A DNA stretch of 64,000 nucleotides, taken from Streptomyces sp. NRRL S-340. GTDB lineage: Bacteria; Actinomycetota; Actinomycetes; Streptomycetales; Streptomycetaceae. This document shows, piece after piece, positions 60,932-64,000 of the stretch; the first letter of the stretch is position 1; every line of letters begins with the position of its first letter. Below the pieces are notes generated by a model. The model ran no database searches, had not been told where the DNA came from, and saw only the letters and a list, made by a program, of their open reading frames with translations. A program made the position numbers and the translations under genes. The stretch spans positions 8,618 to 72,617 of the forward strand of contig NZ_JOIY01000040.1 of assembly GCF_000720185.1 (NCBI RefSeq), written 5' to 3'.

Positions 60932-61424
60932 TCACCCGCCGTGGCCCCACGGCGAGGGACCGGTCCAGGACGGCGCCGCACCCGAGCACGAGGGCGAGGG
61001 ACGACGCCCCACTGGCCCGCACTCACGCACGACGGCGAGGAAACGGCCCACGACGGCACCGCACCCGCACACGAGGGCGAGGGACGATGCCACAGTGGGC
61101 CTGCCCCGCAGCCGCGTACGGCGGCGAGGGGACGTGCCGGGGGGTGGCCGCCCGCAGCGGTTGGCGCGTCAACCCGGGCACTGTGAACAAGTGACCGATT
61201 CCGCGCCGTTCCGAGGACGGACACCCCCCGGCGCGGCCCCGCCCCACCCCTCACCGCACGCGTGGCGCGCACCCCCGCCCCCAGCACGGGCCGCCGCAGG
61301 CACCCCACACCGCCACCCCCCGCACCACCCCTCACAAGCCCCCCCGCACCGCGCACCCAGCACCTCACCGCGCAGCGCGCCGCAGGCACCCCGCACCACC
61401 GACGACACGAGAGGCTGACCCGAC
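60932..61424. other. 493-nt gap between PNP and phosphomutase with direct repeats
   Basis: No supported gene. Contains an imperfect direct repeat of ~47 nt (60970-61016 and 61053-61100; core cacgagggcgagggacga) and a C/A-rich stretch (61201-61400) full of cacccc units. Short ORFs here read as low-complexity peptide and are not convincing. Confidence 0.7.
60970..61100. repeat. imperfect direct repeat downstream of PNP
   Basis: Two copies, 60970-61016 and 61053-61100, about 85% alike, separated by 36 nt. Confidence 0.7.
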
Positions 61425-63074
61425 GTGCACGACGACGACCTCATGGCCCGGGCCGAGGCATGGCTCGCCGAGGACCCCGACGCGGACACCCGCGCGGAAC
61501 TCGCCGCGCTCATCGCCGCCGGCGACACGGCCGAGCTGACGGCACGCTTCGCCGGCACCCTCCAGTTCGGCACCGCCGGCCTCCGCGGTGAACTGGGCGC
61601 GGGCCCCCTGCGCATGAACCGCTCCGTGGTCATCCGCGCCGCCGCAGGCCTCGCCGCGTACCTGAAGAAGCAGGGCACCCCCCACGGGGACGACACGGCC
61701 GGCCTCGTCGTCATCGGCTACGACGCCCGCCACAAGTCGGCGGACTTCGCCCGCGACACCGCCGCCGTCATGACGGGCGCCGGCCTGCGCGCGGCCGTGC
61801 TCCCCCGCCCCCTGCCCACCCCCGTCCTCGCCTTCGCCGTCCGGCACCTCGGCGCGGTCGCGGGCGTGGAGGTCACCGCCAGTCACAACCCGCCCCGCGA
61901 CAACGGCTACAAGGTGTACCTGGGCGACGGCTCCCAGATCGTCCCGCCCGCGGACGCGCAGATCGCGGCGGAGATCGACGCGATCACCACCCTCACCGCG
62001 GTCCCCCGCCCCGACACCGGCTGGGAGACGCTCGGCGAGGACGTCCTGGAGGCCTACCTGGCCCGTACGGACGCCGTCCTCGCCCAGGGCTCCCCCCGCA
62101 CGGCCCGCACCGTCTACACGGCGATGCACGGCGTCGGCAAGGAGACCCTGCTCGCCGCCTTCGCCCGCGCGGGCTTCCCCGCGCCCGCCCTGGTCGCCGA
62201 GCAGGCCGACCCGGACCCGGACTTCCCGACCGTCGCCTTCCCCAACCCGGAAGAGCCCGGCGCGATGGACCTGGCCTTCGCCAAGGCCCGCGAGACCGGC
62301 CCCGACCTGGTCATCGCCAACGACCCGGACGCGGACCGCTGCGCGGCGGCCGTGAAGGACGGCGCGGACTGGCGCATGCTGCGCGGCGACGAGGTGGGCG
62401 CGCTGCTCGCCGCCCACCTGGTCGCCCGCGGCGCGCACGGCACCTTCGCGGAGTCGATCGTCTCCTCCTCGCTGCTCGGCCGCATCGCCGGGAAGGCGGG
62501 CCTGCCCTACGAGGAGACCCTCACCGGCTTCAAGTGGATCGCCCGCGTGGAGGGCCTGCGCTACGGCTACGAGGAGGCCCTCGGCTACTGCGTGGACCCG
62601 GAGGGCGTGCGTGACAAGGACGGCATCACCGCCGCCCTGCTGATCACGGAGCTGGCCTCCCGGCTCAAGGAGGAGGGCCGCACCCTCCTGGACCTCCTCG
62701 ACGACCTCGCGGTGGAGCACGGCCTGCACGCCACGGACCAGCTCTCGGTCCGCGTGCAGGACCTCTCCCTGATCGCCGACGCGATGCGCCGCCTGCGCGA
62801 GCAGCCCCCGACCGCACTGGCGGGCCTGCCCGTCACCCGCGCCGAGGACCTGACGCAGGGCACGGAGGAGCTGCCGCCGACCGACGGCCTGCGCTACACC
62901 CTGGACGGTGCCCGGGTCATCGTCCGCCCGTCGGGCACCGAACCGAAGCTGAAGTGCTACCTGGAGGTGGTGGTCCCGGTCGCCGACCGCGCCGGCCTCA
63001 CGGCGGCCCGGGAGAAGGCCGCCGGGCTGCTGGCGGCGATCAAGCGCGACCTGTCCGCGGCGGCGGGCATCTGA
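61425..63074 (+). CDS. phosphomannomutase/phosphoglucomutase-family enzyme
   Basis: 549 residues, alpha-D-phosphohexomutase family. Active-site Ser loop TASHNPPRDNGYK, Mg loop NDPDADRCA, sugar loop EEALGYCVD and phosphate loop RPSGTEPKLKCYLE. Its length and the EEALGYC motif also fit phosphopentomutase-like members (PGM2 type), which would pair with the upstream PNP to feed ribose-5-phosphate. GTG at 61425 follows GAGAGG. Substrate is not settled by sequence. Confidence 0.88.
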   Translation: MHDDDLMARAEAWLAEDPDADTRAELAALIAAGDTAELTARFAGTLQFGTAGLRGELGAGPLRMNRSVVIRAAAGLAAYLKKQGTPHGDDTAGLVVIGYDARHKSADFARDTAAVMTGAGLRAAVLPRPLPTPVLAFAVRHLGAVAGVEVTASHNPPRDNGYKVYLGDGSQIVPPADAQIAAEIDAITTLTAVPRPDTGWETLGEDVLEAYLARTDAVLAQGSPRTARTVYTAMHGVGKETLLAAFARAGFPAPALVAEQADPDPDFPTVAFPNPEEPGAMDLAFAKARETGPDLVIANDPDADRCAAAVKDGADWRMLRGDEVGALLAAHLVARGAHGTFAESIVSSSLLGRIAGKAGLPYEETLTGFKWIARVEGLRYGYEEALGYCVDPEGVRDKDGITAALLITELASRLKEEGRTLLDLLDDLAVEHGLHATDQLSVRVQDLSLIADAMRRLREQPPTALAGLPVTRAEDLTQGTEELPPTDGLRYTLDGARVIVRPSGTEPKLKCYLEVVVPVADRAGLTAAREKAAGLLAAIKRDLSAAAGI

Positions 63075-63078
63075 CGAG

Positions 63079-63112
63079 ACAGCGGGCCCCGGCCGAAGCC
63101 GGGGCCCGCTGT
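63079..63112. terminator. bidirectional terminator after the phosphomutase
   Basis: 15-bp perfect stem (63079-63093 with 63098-63112) with a CGAA loop, between convergent genes. Confidence 0.85.
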
Positions 63113-63138
63113 GCCGTACCGGGGCTCTGCGGCGCCCG

Positions 63139-63858
63139 TCAGCCCACGGCCAGCAGGATCGCCAGGACCACCGCGCCGGCCAGCGCCGGCCCCGCGATCT
63201 CGTAGGCCCAGCGGACCGTCACCTCGCCCTGCGCGCTCTCGGCGTGCGCGCGGGACTCCTGCAGTTCGCGCAGGTCGTTCATGAACTGGTCGCCCTCCGC
63301 CCGGATGGGCCCGCCGGCGCCCGCTCCGCCCCCGGCCCTCGGGGCGCCCCCCGCGACACCCCCGAGCCCGCCGACGGATCCCCGGCCGAAGAGCCCGCCG
63401 CGGCCGGTGGCCCCGGGCTCCCCCGCGGCGGCGGCCCGCGCCTCCTGCCGGGCCGCCCGCTTGCGCGCCCGCAGCGACACGGGCACGGCCCAGAGCTGGT
63501 ACTTCGCGCCGGACGCGGCGATCACCTCGTTGGAGTACCCCGAGCGCAGGCCCGCGACCTGGCTCCAGGGCAGCACGATCACGCGGAAGGGGTTGCGTAC
63601 GCGCAGCCGGTCGGCGTCGGCGTACACGGCGGGCCGGAAGGTGAAGGCGATCACGAGCGGCACGGTGAGGATCATCCCGGCCAGCGCCAGCCACGGCGTG
63701 CGGCCACTGCCGCTGAACATCGCGTCGAGACCCAGCCACAGGATGATGGCGAGCAGGAGGACACCGCCCGCGATGGCGCCGGACGACCGGCGGACCCGGT
63801 CCTGGAACTCGGGGGCCGGCGGCTGCGGCGCGGGGGACTCGTGCTCGGGCGTCGTCAT
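63139..63858 (-). CDS. membrane protein with PH-like (DUF) domain
   Basis: 239 residues. Two N-terminal TM helices (IAGGVLLLAIILWLGLDAMF and LALAGMILTVPLVIAFTF), a PH-like beta segment (VYADADRLRVRNPFRVIVLPW), a Gly-rich linker and a final TM helix (PALAGAVVLAILLAVG). The ATG at 63858 (MTTPEHESP) is the real start; the longer frame runs into adapter sequence. CACAAT lies 7 nt upstream, so it may be leaderless. Confidence 0.8.
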   Translation of the reverse strand: MTTPEHESPAPQPPAPEFQDRVRRSSGAIAGGVLLLAIILWLGLDAMFSGSGRTPWLALAGMILTVPLVIAFTFRPAVYADADRLRVRNPFRVIVLPWSQVAGLRSGYSNEVIAASGAKYQLWAVPVSLRARKRAARQEARAAAAGEPGATGRGGLFGRGSVGGLGGVAGGAPRAGGGAGAGGPIRAEGDQFMNDLRELQESRAHAESAQGEVTVRWAYEIAGPALAGAVVLAILLAVG

Positions 63859-63966
63859 GGCCCCGATTGTGCCCGACCCCGCCCCCCGCACCACGCTCCC
63901 CCCGCACCCGCACCCGCACCCGCGACCGCCCGCCCCGCGCACCGCCCTCCCCCACCGCAGCGACCG

Positions 63967-64000
63967 CTGTCTCTTATACACATCTGACGCTGCCGACGAC
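63967..64000. other. Nextera transposon/adapter sequence, not genomic
   Basis: 63967-63985 is the Tn5 mosaic end (CTGTCTCTTATACACATCT) and 63986-64000 continues GACGCTGCCGACGA, the read-1 Nextera adapter in reverse complement. It is library artefact at the contig end; peptides MYKRQ and SLIHI in nearby frames come from it. Confidence 0.98.

Noticed and set aside
60970..61100. Direct repeats as a CRISPR or attachment site
   Set aside because: Only two imperfect copies, no adjacent tRNA, integrase or cas gene.
63859..63987. N-terminal extension MYKRQ... of the last gene and C-terminal SLIHI of an opposing frame
   Set aside because: Both peptides are encoded by Nextera adapter.

Overview
The window is high-GC actinobacterial DNA that reads as a Streptomyces chromosome. 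The evidence is third-position G/C bias, frequent GTG starts, many genes whose -10 box lies only 6-7 nt before the start codon (leaderless mRNAs), and marker genes such as mca (mycothiol), pccB/pccE/accA2 acyl-CoA carboxylase, GTP-type PEP carboxykinase, an LAXTG sortase substrate and a chitinase preceded by DasR-like boxes. From memory, the gene order resembles the SCO49xx-SCO50xx stretch of S. coelicolor read backwards. No tRNA, rRNA, CRISPR array, prophage or insertion sequence was recognised. The last 34 bases are Nextera library adapter, so the right edge is an untrimmed contig end.

Layout. 1-4660 (minus): a Tad/Flp pilus operon (cpaB, cpaE/tadZ, two TadE-like pseudopilins, cpaF running off the edge), with a long hairpin element between cpaE and the second tadE. 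5109-6827: secreted GH18 chitinase with two DasR-like sites. 7008-9637: SigE-family sigma factor, a membrane partner and a hypothetical protein. 9843-16839: a divergent catabolic locus (GntP permease, RidA, IclR, PfkB sugar-acid kinase facing a PLP deaminase and an N-acyl-D-amino-acid deacylase) sharing an IclR-type palindrome. I read it as a candidate N-acetylglucosaminate/glucosaminate pathway, which would match the nearby chitinase. 16861-25658: secreted trypsin-like protease, aminotransferase, small hypotheticals, GNAT, PEP carboxykinase, haemolysin III, TetR, Mut7-C protein. 25668-33617: thioredoxin-domain YyaL protein, a large STAND ATPase with TPRs, mca, DUF4307 and greA.

33754-43853: ilvA/MarR, a second small sigma-like/membrane pair, metB-type gamma-synthase, alcohol dehydrogenase with divergent XRE regulator, an L,D-transpeptidase with a sigma-E-like promoter, and a sortase-anchored protein. 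43905-50100: leaderless hutH, a GAF-GGDEF diguanylate cyclase, enoyl-CoA hydratase, a secreted Pro-rich protein and a class III adenylate cyclase. 50353-56731: birA, pccB, pccE, a 42-residue ORF, maf, a membrane protein and accA2. Biotin ligase, carboxyltransferase, epsilon subunit and biotinylated alpha chain therefore sit together and can assemble a propionyl/acetyl-CoA carboxylase. 56851-63858: DeoR regulator, LpdA-like quinone reductase, gamma-glutamylcyclotransferase, purine nucleoside phosphorylase, phosphohexomutase (nucleoside/sugar-phosphate salvage) and a PH-like membrane protein.

Most non-coding signals are strong GC hairpins at gene ends. The most useful regulatory reads are the DasR boxes, the IclR palindrome, the palindrome inside the promoter at 19218, the sigma-E-like promoter before the L,D-transpeptidase and the run of leaderless starts.
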